A stretch of DNA of 64,000 nucleotides, taken from the NCBI GenBank assembly GCA_963978905.1, contig OZ022261.1:20395686-20459685 (forward strand), read 5' to 3'. Source of the DNA: Trichostrongylus colubriformis. Taxonomy: Eukaryota; Nematoda; Chromadorea; Rhabditida; Trichostrongylidae. Below the pieces are notes generated by a model. The model had not been told where the DNA came from and ran no database searches. It was given only the letters and a program-made list of their open reading frames with translations. Numbering within the stretch: position 1 is the stretch's first letter; the number at the start of each line of letters is the position of its first letter. Position numbers and translations under genes: made by a program. Of the stretch, positions 36,201-48,200 are shown one piece after another.

Positions 36201-39200
36201 ATCTAATAAGGAGCAACAGAAATGAGTGTGTTGTCATTATTGGATTCCTTACGAAGGATGAGGGGAGATGACAAATCCTCCTTTCAGTAGAAGTGAAAGG
36301 TGACAAAACTGCATTGAGAAACGCGGCTAGAGGTCTTACCACGATCCTGCAGCACGGCGGTTCGTTCTGCAGTTCATCAGCCGGGCGAGGTGCCGGCGGG
36401 GTCGGGACAACGTTTGCGGCTGCCTCATTTAATCCCTCGCCCTTTGCAGTCTACACCCGCCTGTGATGCAGGGGAGCACAGTCGAGAAAGGGGATTTCCA
36501 GATTTTTATTTCCCGGATTTTTGCCGTTTTTACTGTAACCCGAAAACCTCCCTTCTTTATCCCGCTCCTCCGTGTCACTGGGATATATTGCAGACGGAAG
36601 AGAGGCTAAATTAGCCAGTAGCGAATGTCGTACCGTCCTCTTGCGGCTGATGAATTGCAGAACGACACGCCGTGCTGCCGGGATCGTGATAAAACTCAAA
36701 GTCGCGCTTTTTCAGTGTGAGTTTCGCCACACATCCCCTATTCTGAGAAGGAATGTTCGTTTTCGGAGAACATGTAATCCCAGTTTCACTTTCTCTTCAC
36801 TCCTCCAGGTGTCTTCAAAGGCTGACGACTGGATTGATTAGTCGGTCACTTCGCCGTTTACAGCTGCCTCGTCACCAGGCGATGCACGATCACGATCCCA
36901 GCCACAAATACAAGTAAAGTGTGTTGGTCGCTGTGTAGGGAAACTATAGTATAATCATAGATTGGAAACACATCATAAGGCCCTGTCACTTGTGCGTGCC
37001 GTAGGTGTGCATTGTTAGATCGCGCCATTGCGCCATTGGGTGTGCTGGTGTTGTGAAGTACCGCATAGTGTCCCAGTGGCAGCCGTGGATTTGCAGCTGC
37101 ACATCGTGAAGCGATTTTCGGAACCAGTACTGCGCATCCCGGAGCCCTCTTTGCAGTGACATGACAGTGGAAGATGGCGCTAAACTACAATGATCACCAG
37201 TCCTAGGTCTCCGTCGCAGGCATAGCTGGATTTGCAGCGCAGTCTCAAAATAAGTGATATTGACAAGCGTTTCATATCGTTCTTAATGAGATCCTTGCCT
37301 AATTGAACACGATTCTAGGACGGTGAGCTCATCCTTGAGCCGGAGGCAATTAAAGCTTACGATGGTGACGCATTGGATGCTGACATTGAGTATGGAATGT
37401 TCGGAGGTAGTGATTGGTATTACAATCAGAATTACACGATCTCTGCGTGTTGGAGGGCCATGCCACAATCAATTTTTTGCGATAGTCTGAGTCGTTCTTA
37501 TTTTCAGAGTTTTCACACTATTTTTCGATCGATAGCAATGGGAAAATCACCGTGAGAACAAGTCCTCCACCTCCACGAGCAACTTTTTTTGTTTATGTGA
37601 GTTGAACATATTTAAGAAGGGGGTTCAACGAGGAAAGGTAAAAGTGGACGTGCTTCTCGAACCTAATCGAGTAAACTCAAATGCACCTCTATCCTTACGA
37701 TAAAGGAAATGGTGCCGCTCTCATACGATCAAATGTATGGTCTGAGTACCTCGCCTGTGGAACGTGGTTTGCTAGATGGAAGGTGAAGATGTAAGAGAAG
37801 AAATTTCACATCGCTCGAGGTCTGATTCAAGTTCAGTCCGCATGAGGGGGGAGGAGAAAATTTCTGGACACTCTCCTTGTGCAGATCTTCGCCTCTGTTG
37901 TGACCATTTATAGGCGTTCCATCTTACAAGGAAAGGCTCCCTGGTCACCGTGGCCATTCAAGATGAGTTGTATATCTTCCTATGTAGTTTCGAACGGGGA
38001 TCTCACATCTGCCCTCTAAATCTGCTAAATGATTCTGGAAAGGAAGCTACGGAGGCCTGAAAGTCCCGAAAGATGGTCAGAGCGCAGGTGCTGGTCATAT
38101 ATGACTCGAGAAAACATTGTGTCAGTGGTCGGATGGAGCAGCTCGTAGCGTGACGATCTACAATCGGATGGAGCAGCTCGTAGCGTGACGATCTACAAAT
38201 TGGGGTGCGAGGGTTCGGATCCTTGATGCATTTGCTAGTTTTGCTTAGGCTTCGAGTGTTTTCTAAACGTTTGCAAAACGCTTTTACGCTTCATTTAAGC
38301 ATCCTGTGCCCCCCACTAATGAGTAATATGTTATTGGTTCTTTCCTGCATAATTCAACATTCTGCCCACCTTTTTCACCCTATTGTTCTGCGATTGTGAG
38401 GAATTTGGCGTTGTTGCGTAAAATGACTATGATATTCGTGTTCAGGGGCTCGAATTACCACTCTGTGTAAATTTTCAGCCAACTCGAGTTTTTGGCCCAA
38501 CTTCGGAAAATTGGGGGTGCTGAGGGGGTAAGTAGTAGTTTTTAAATTTTTTTCTACAAAAAAACATGCAACCCGAACAAAGGTAATCTAGACAAATCTA
38601 TTACAGATGCTCATGACAAATACGTACGTAACAGGCGTCAAATAAGGGCATTTTCCCGGCAAGGATCAACGACTTCTCCTTCGTTGAATGGGCTGCCAGT
38701 CAATAGCCCATGAATTCGGTCAAGCTCTCGAAGTGGCTAAAAACTTGTACAGTGGGGTAGTTCGGTCCCATAAAAACGAAAATGGATCTGATTTTGCGCG
38801 AAAACGTCTGGCTCGCGCGCCATAAACTTCCGAACGTACCCTGTAATAGACCAGTTATTCATGAAACGCTCAGTAACTCCGCTCCCTGACCATTCAAAAT
38901 CAATTGTGTACGTTTCTATGTAGTTTTAAACGGGGATCTCCATTCTGCCCTCCAAATCTGCTAAACGATTCTGGGAGTGGAGTTATGGAGGTTTTTCTGA
39001 ACAAATAATTTTATTACGCGGTAAGTTTGGGAGCGCATAGCGCGCGAGCCAGTCGCTTTCGTGCAGAACTAGTGTGTTTTTCGTGTTCAGGGAATGAAAT
39101 TATCCCAAGGAAGAAGTTTTCAGCCAGTTTGAGAATTTGACCAAATTTCGGAAAAATTCGTGATCTATTGGCTGGCAGCCCATTCAACGAAGGAGAAGTC

Positions 39201-42200
39201 ATTGACCCTTGACGGGAAAATGCCCTTATTTGACGCCTGTTACGTAAGTATTTGTCATGAGCATCTGTAATAGATATGTCTAGATTACCTTTGTTCAGGT
39301 TGCATGATTTTTTGTAGAAAAAAATTCAAAAACTACTACTTACTCCCTCGGCACCCCCAATTTTCCGAAGTTGGGTCAAAAACTCGAGTTGGCTGAAAAT
39401 ATTGCACATAGTGGTAATTCGAGCCCCTGAACACGAATATCATAGTCAACGCAACAACGCCAAATTCCTCACAATCGCAGAACAATAGGGGAAAAAGGAT
39501 GGGCAGAATGTTCAATTATGCAGGAAAGAACCAATAACATATTATTCATTAGTGGGGGGGGGGGGGGGGACGGGATGCTTTAATGAAGCGTAAAAGCGTT
39601 TTGCAAACGTTTAGAAAGCACTCGAAGCAAAAGCAAAACTAGCGAATGCATGAAGGATTCAATTCTCATGCCCCAGTTGGTAGCCCGTCACGCTACCAGC
39701 TGCTCCATCCGACCACTGACACATGTTTTCTCGAGTCATATATGACCAGCACCTGCGCTTTGCGCCGTATCTTTCAGGACTTTCTGGCCTACGTAACTTC
39801 CTTTCCAGAATCGTTTAGCAGATTTAGAGGGCAGATCCCCGTTCGAAACTACATAAGAGGATATACAACTCATCTTGAATGGCCACGGTGACCCGAGAGC
39901 CTTTCCTTGTTAGATGCGCGAATTCTTTGATTTTAAATCCACCGAATCGGCGACGTTGGGCTCTCAGGGTGATCGACCATCTGAGGTTATAGACACTCGG
40001 ACCGTTTCCCAAAGATTGTCAATCGACGATAATCATTCTGCTGCTACCTGGTGCAAATTATCATTATCGCTCAGAAAGTTTAAGTCTCTCGCGGTTTAGG
40101 ATGCTCCACTTTCCTAATTTTTTTTTGGTTCTTTCAAGGTTGTCTGTATTCATCAACCATTTGGCTCTATTTGGCTCCCTTTCCGCTCTGTTTGAACATG
40201 GACAAACGAGAGCTCCACATCATGTCTCGTACATCCTTCTTCTTCGGACCACGGAGGACACATTCCACAATCGCATCATGACAGGTGATGGGAACCGGAT
40301 TCTGTAGGACAATCAACGAAGATCTGCACAGTGGTCGGACAAAGGTCAAGCCACTGGCTGTCGGCTTCGTCAGCATCACGACGGTATGGTGATCCACCAT
40401 GGCCTCATGGACCCGACAAACATATTATAGCTGTAATATACTGTGAGGAGTTCGCGAGATGCATCGCAAACTGCAATCATAAGTTCACCTTTGTGCAACA
40501 TGTGGCCATACGTTATCATGAAGAAAGATAGGAAGGGACCTATTAGTTTGATCTTCTTCTGTTATGCCAACGAGGTTGTTAGTTAGAATATTTATTGAAG
40601 GCTTAACGTTTCGACCAGATCGTCTTCCTCAAAGGCTTAAACGTGGCTCAAGATTTAGGGTTCTATCCTAAATCGAAGGGGAAGTGGATAGGAAGGGACC
40701 TTTTTTCTCACGATAACGCCTGGCCCTATGTTGCACAAATAACCCTGACAATTTTGAATCAGTGGAGCTACGAAACTTTGCGGTATTCATATGACCTAAC
40801 CCCACCAATTACCATCACTTCTGGATAGCTTTCTTCGAGAGAAGCGCTTCAAGACCCAACACAATGCAGAAGCGACCTTCAACGATTTCGTAGCCTCTAG
40901 ATCCCACAGTTCTAAGCTCGGAATAAGCAAGCTTGATCTTGTTGGCAAAATTCTGCCAATTCTTATAGTCCTCATTTCAATTGATATAAGCCTATATGAG
41001 TCGAGATGTGCGCATCGGAAACTAAAGGTCAAAAAACCGCAAGAATTTTCCGAACGAGCTAAAATAAATATAAAAAGAAGGCCTCATTCAAACCGTGTTA
41101 ATTTGGGGACACAACTTTGGGACCGTGCAATGAAACCAACCTTGTGAGATTCCCTTCGGTTCTAGATTCTCTTTCAACACTGACTGTGTTGTCTTTTTTT
41201 CATTTATGACACTCGTATTTTCATTTCCGCTATGGATTCCTTCCCCCCCCCCCTTTAAAAAGAACGGAGCTCATAGTGATTGGCGGCACCCGCATCCACT
41301 GGATATTCCTTTTACAGGCTTACGAGAAAGACAATCCAGAGAAAAACTCCACAGCGATCGTTTCTCTCTCACTGGAGAAGTCGATACGATTTGAACATGA
41401 TTCGTACTCCATTCGGGTACGTTACTTATTTGATCTGAAACCTGCATTAAGAATCTGGGGTCTGCTCTTTCAGATAACATCGTCTATACCACTGCACACC
41501 GTACTACTTACAGTCAAAGCATTTTCAAATCGGGTTAGTTATGCAGGAATTCCCTATATGGCTTCAATGAGAATCACATATTTCAGGGTGTTCCTGTTCG
41601 TTATTCATTGGGAAATGTGAATGCTGCTGTCTCTGTGGGAGAAACAACTGGGCAACTGACATTCGCTGGGTCACCAAAAATTAAAGCCGGAATCCTTCAA
41701 TATGAGTTGCTAGCCACAAATCGAATAGAAGTCAGTATTGTTTCGGTTTTGTTTGCGTTGCGATTCACTGGCACTATCGATACCAAATGATTAACCTTGT
41801 GGGGTACACTTCTGCAAAATAATTCTTCGTTTTGTGACTATTGACAGGGACTATTATTCGTTTCGTGACTATTATTCCAATCTGGATCTCGCCTTCAAGC
41901 GATCTTATGGCTGAAGGTACATACCCGTGTGTAGGTGTAGTTTTGGCTGTTCATGAAATATGAAAGTAGAGGTGCGAAGCAGTTCAACAATAGAGAAATA
42001 ACGAAATGAAATGGTCAAAACCTAGAGAAGTAGGACCTCATGGACGATGCGTTTTTGCGTTGCTTTCTGCTTCTGCCATCCTTGAATGATGCACACGGCG
42101 AGAACAGCTATGACCGAAACCGTTAGCAATGTTCAAGCCTCCCCGAGTTCCTGGCCAACAATAAAACGCTTCCTGACAAGGCCGCAATAAAAACAGGAGA

Positions 42201-45200
42201 ACGCGTTTTTCAATGCTGGTTTCGTCATGCATCATCTAATTGAAATCCGCCGTTTCGTTTATAGACAACATGTTTTTCTTCCTGATTTCCCTTACTACCA
42301 CTAACGATGCTTTTAGGGTAAAAAGCTTTAATCGACCGCAACGAAGCTGTGGAAGGTGCCTACTGGTTTTTCAAAAAAAAACTAATCTGGGAGGAGAATC
42401 AACTTTGAAAGTTAGGATCCCATTTCTCGGATTTCTGTAATCTCATGGCGTTGCCTTTTCATAGCGGAAATGCTTAGCAGCTCCATTTCTATAGTCAGCA
42501 GTCGACCAAGATGGCGTACCCGTTGCCGTCAGTAAATAAATAGGAATGAATTTCAATTAATTGACTTCCACATTGACAGTGCTGTCAAAACCACGGTATA
42601 ATCGATAGCTTCGCTTTCTTTCCTCATTACATCGCCCATACAGCTTATATGTATTATACCCACATGGCTAAGCGTCTGTTGGCGTGTGTGTCTGTGGCTG
42701 AGCGGGGATTCAGAATTCACGTTTCGAGAATAGCAGGCAGGGTACAGCGGCAACCGGCAATCCAGGATTTCCCGACAGGAGGGTCGTATTTGACAGGCGG
42801 GATGGGGGGGGGGGTCATAATTGCAATGATCCCAGGCTAAATGCGGAACGTGCCGGCAGCTGACCCAGTTATGCAAAAAACGATTGAATTTGACATTGAC
42901 AACAATCTCCACAAAAATCACAGTGATAAAATAGTTATAATACAGTGCAATCGGCAATATTTACTGATACTGTATGTAGATGTTATGATGTTATGTAGAT
43001 GTTGAACATCATGTAGGGGGCTGGTGTTTCTGTTACGTGGGGTGGGGGCTCATACAGTCCGTACCAAAAGTATGTGGACACCACAAATTTTGTTCCGACA
43101 AAATCACCGTTCAATTTCTCAACACGAGGTTTTCACTGTTCGATTCCTTGCATGCGATAACCTAGAAATACTTCACCTGAGAGGGTTTTGTGGACGATTT
43201 TACAATTTTTTATTATTGAGAAAAATTTTCTTTGTACCAAAAGTATGTGGACACTTAATAAAATTAAGCGCATAGCGGGAATTGAGAAACACTGGGTCCT
43301 CCAAGGTTTCAAATTAGCTTGAACAACTTGTTCGGCATGCTCTGAACCAGGTTTTGCATACTTGCTTCATCGATGGAGTCCCAGGCAATCAGAACCGCCT
43401 CCATCAGTTCATTGACGGTACAGCACTGCTTGTTGTTTCAAAGGAATCGCTGAACAACAGCTCCCCACGGGGTTTCAGGTGCATTGCAGTCAGAAGACAA
43501 GCTGGCTAATCCCTCGCCTTGACTTCATTGCATTTGAGTCATATTTTGGATAAATGTGAGACGTGCTAATTGCTAATTTGAAACCTTGGAGGACCCAGTG
43601 TTTTTCAATTCTCGCTATGCGCTCAATTTTTATTAAGTGTCCACATACTTTTGGTACAAAGAAAATTTTTCTCAATAATAAAAAATTGTAAAATCGTCCA
43701 CAAATCCCTCTCAGGTAAAGTATTCCAAGGTTATCGCATGCAAGGAATCGAATAGTGAAAACCGCGTGTTGCGAAATTGAACGATGTTTTTGTCAGACCA
43801 AAATTTGAGGTGTCCACATACTTTTGGTACGGACTGTATATGGGTCCCTGTTGAGGGGGGGAGGGGGGGGGGGGTGGTCGTACTACAAAGGCTACTTTCC
43901 TCAACACCTGTGTGTGCCCTTATCGCAGGATGCTCATTTATTGGAACATTATGGAGGAGGAGGGGGCTGGTAGGGTTACATCAGTTATGGGCAATCAGAG
44001 TTGATAGTGATTGATAGGAGGAGATTTGAGGCAAAGTCTGTCTGCATAAGTAAGGAATGCATGCCATAATATGTTTGTGTTGCTACATCCCTTTCGAAAC
44101 CGAGGAGAAGGGATTTTCCAAAGTATATTCCAATTATCCTAGCTATACTATAACATTTTTAGCAGTTTCTGAAATTTCTGTGGTCTGTTTTACAACAGCA
44201 TTAGGGGTAATGTGGTTTTGGAGAAATCCCTACAAGAAGTCACTCACATCGTAGTCCTGGCCTAAGAAGGCGATCTGTGCCGAAATCCCGGTAAAAAAGC
44301 GCCCCTCCGAGCTGTGGAAGCGCTGCAAAACCTGCAACCGTCCAACTGCTCCGCCCCTTGATAAGTCGATCCCGCCTCCGGATGACGTAATTCCCGATTG
44401 ACTGGGCTTAGACCGGCCAAGGAGATGCGGCAGGATCGAAGGTTTTGCGGCGCGCTTTTGCAGTTTTAGCTTAACCCAGTGACGACCGTGTGACACGACA
44501 TCGTGTCACACCATGTTGGCCGCGTGGGACCGTGTGACACGATGTCGCGTCACACCCTTGTAACTTATATTTGAAGTTTTTTTTCAAAATAGATGCTGTC
44601 GTATTTCCAAACCATTCCTTGTGTTTACTTGGCAACATGCCGATGGAAAACTAAATCAGAATACCCGCCTCTTGACGGACAGATATCGTCCGCGTCGAGA
44701 TCCAACAGTGGAGAGGGGGTCCTATTTCTCTGGTTTTTGGCCGATTCAATCCGTTTTTTCTCCACTGTTCTGTTACTAGGCATCTTGACTTTCATATGCA
44801 CTACTTCTTTTACTTTTCGTCCGACTTTCCCCTAATGCTGCCTTTAATAGCATTTCCTCAGGAAGTATTCAGTTAGACTGGTATCGTATCATTATTATTA
44901 TCTAACCAATTAGACTCAACCAGCTTTGCTGGTACATAATACTGCGCTCCTCTCATAACTTATCAATGTAGTGATGCAAAATATGTAGGCTCGATCTGTG
45001 GTGAAAGCGAAATGAAATGAGCTCGCTCTGCTCTCTAGCGAGCGATGCGCGCAATTGTGTGCGCCAGCTGAGAATATGAATGTCCCATTTTCATATATTA
45101 CTCTACACTCTATAAAACTTTTGCAGACAGCGAAAGCCAAATTGACCGTTGTCGTGGATACCGAATCAAGCTGCTGTTCGCGGATGGAGTTCGAGAAACC

Positions 45201-48200
45201 GGAATATCATCTTCAGATGGGATCGCTACCCGTGATCGGTACTATCAACGTTCGTGGGCAACGAAAGCCGACTTATAGGCTCATGAATATGAACAAGTTC
45301 GTTACTTCCTTTCTAGACATTCGACATGATTGATCTATTGAATGATTTCGATTTTCCCTTGTTATCCCGCATTCACAGTTTGCCTCCATCACGCTAAGAT
45401 TGCTCGAGAAGGTAAGAGATTCTTCAAGGGCATACATCATGTGGTGCTCTAGCCGTTAGGGAGCTGAGGCCTTCCAAAGTGCGCAAAAACATCAAATCAC
45501 ACCCGCTCGTGTTCAGTAACAGTGGGGTTTACGTGGTCTGCGTCAACTCCGATCTCCTTTCCACCTCTTTTGCCGTGTTCTGTCACCGTGTTGTCTTCAT
45601 GAACTGCGATAGCGGATAAGAACTGGCTAGAAGGGCCCAAATTTAAGTAATAAAAGCGTTTACCATTTTTCCCTTCATGAGTTGGTTGATTAGCTTAGTC
45701 TTAACTAATGAACGCGATGACACCCAGAATTATCCCAAAATGTATAAAGTCGGTTAGAAAGTATCCGCCTTTCTTGTAGTATAGCCTAGGAGGCTCCACG
45801 ACATTTCTCAGCATTCCATATATACACTCATTTCTGAGACAACATCTCCCGTATCAATTGCTTCAGAAAGCGGAACAAGTGAAATTTTGTTTTGAATACT
45901 TCCAAAGTTTGTTTAGGTTGGATGAGACCTTGAGCGCCTGATTTCAGCAGTTTTTGCATAGTGCGAATTGCACTGTACGGTTTCGCGTTATCGCGGGAAA
46001 TAATTTGATTTCATTTCCATTGATCGAAAGCATATCTCCGGTGAGCTATGGTCATTATTCATGCTCGGGTTTGAGTGCTGTAGAAGGAAATGGTTCCCGG
46101 GACGTGTAATAAACTGCGCTCAGGAGAGACTATCGAATAGTGACCAAAATCTCCATGTAGGGTTGATTATAGGTACCATATGGGTTGCTCATTTCTGTCT
46201 AGTTGCGCTGAAGAAGAAAACCACGAGGTTCCATGTGCACCATTATGTGCCGAGGTGCTAGTTCGTGCGAATTCACTAACGGGCTCCTTCCTCACAGGCT
46301 CCTCCGTACGGTGGTTGAGAAGAATCGAAGTCTCCCTGCTTATCATATGCATAGCTACATGACCCTATGCATTCTACGTTTTTTCGTAGGGTCATCTAGT
46401 GCGTCGATCGGCCATCTTCAGGTTTCATCATTTTGGGCTATGTTTCTTCAGACTTAAAGACTCCGCAAGGGGGTAATTTTGGTCTACGGTAGAACAGACG
46501 TAGTTCGAACGAGTTCAAGTGGCCGCCATTGCACAAACTCGCCATTTGACGCCTTGATGGTGCCAAGAGGAGATCTTTCTGTTATAAAGTTGTTCTTTCC
46601 TTTTATCTGTTCCTTTGTTCTTTCTTATATTGTTTCTAGATGTTTTTACATGAATGCTAATGTAGTTGGGAACGGCCACTCCTGTGCGCTGGGAGTCAGG
46701 TGCTACAACTAACGTTGGCCCGCGGCCCGTCTCCTACAGCAGACAACTCGGAAAGTCAGTGTGTTGATGCGAATCGGATGCGAATACACACCACAGCGTC
46801 GCGCTTTTGAATCCGGGTTTTTTCGCCGATTGTCGCTTCTACCTTGACTGTTCGTTACAAATCGCTCAATTCTCTGCATCTTCCTCTTTTTTCGGATCCC
46901 TTCCGGTTCCTTTAAGCTTGCAAAGCTAATTTTCTATTTTAAGCTACTTATTAGCTCTCCTTCCGATACTTGTCTTCACATTTTTGAGTTAGTTCTGGTG
47001 CACTTCCCAGGAACTCCGAGGCATCTATGTAGGCCGGCAGCCAGAAATGGAGGATCTCTTCGGTTCCAAATAACGACAAGAAAAGAGCCGTTCATGGAAT
47101 CCAGAAGCCGCGCATATAGAAGGGGCATAACTTCTTTTACTATGTCATACCTGAATTAGCCAAGAACTCACGAAAGGTGTTCTCGAAAAAGCATGAGGAA
47201 GCAATACAGCTAATTCCTGCTAAATTACGTCAGAAAACTGTGTCTCAAACCGTGTTTTCGTCATAACTAAACCAGAGGCGGTCCAATTGCTTTGGAAAAC
47301 AGGCCATGGTTAGAACTCGTTCGAGTATCTCCGGACATGACGGTATCGTAATCTCTCCACTTCAGCTGGAGGTTTTAAATTGGCATTTGAGACCAAGAAA
47401 TGTCAATATGTTGACAAGAGCATCATTACCTGATCATTTTGAACCCTTTTTAATTTTGAGTTTGTATGTCCTTTGTATTAATTGTTACGACGAAATTACG
47501 GTTCGAGACAGATTTTTCTGACGCAATCCGTGGATTTAGCAGAAATTAGGGGCAGTATTGAAGTATAGTCAATGTGCAAAACAGTGGAAACTTCATGTCC
47601 TACCTAATACCTTCAAATGCTGGAGTAGGCGTCAAAGATATAGCTCCCAGTAATGTACTAGTGACTACTTCTTTCTGGACTTGTGACCCCACCCACCAAG
47701 AAGAATTAAATGGAGAAATTTTGCAAACATTAAAAATATGATGAATGATGACCACTATACGATGAAACAGATAGAAAAACAGACTGAGCTAATGCCGTCG
47801 ATGGTAAAGTGAGTAATACCTGCAGTTCCGTTAACCCTGTTCTCCTGAAACCAAAAGACAAGGGTGGAGAAACTGACGCTCGTTGCTGTCTTCGCTGCCT
47901 CTTATAGCTTATTGTAGCTTGTTTTTGTAAACTTGTGTCAGTTAAGGTATTTTGTCGTGGATCAGGATGGTGTGGTTCGCCTCGAGCTAGGATCACATCC
48001 TCCTTGTGCCACCTGTGAACTGGTTGTGTTGGCTACACGAGATGACGGCGCAACTACGGTGGCGAAGGTACGGTAATTATTTCTGAAACTTTATATGTTA
48101 TTATGCTCTGAAGGTATCGCACAAACGCTTAGCTTAGAAACGTAAATATCTTCGAAGTATTTTTTGCTATGATTCAACGGATACCGCTAACATATTAGAC

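Larger units (their letters stand above)
39912..41030 (+). pseudogene. Mariner transposase pseudogene split by a Penelope solo insertion
   Basis: Plus-strand pieces in mariner order: REFFDFKSTE then DRPSEVIDTRTVSQRL (HTH region, 39914-40060); SYILLLRTTEDTFHNRIMTG then DGN (first catalytic Asp in TGD, about 40220-40300); IYCEEFARCIANC (about 40437); after the insertion FSHDNAWPYVAQITLTIL (second Asp, HDNA); then EKRFKTQHNAEATFNDFVAS and LGISKLDLVGK (C-terminal block, about 40835-40950). Several frameshifts and stops make it dead. The 15-bp duplication GATAGGAAGGGACCT shows that the Penelope-derived piece entered between EER and FSHDNA. The 5' edge touches the fold-back element. Confidence 0.8.

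Noticed and set aside
35690..36235. Two convergent genes with GIY-YIG-like ends
   Set aside because: They are the two arms of one palindromic Penelope remnant.
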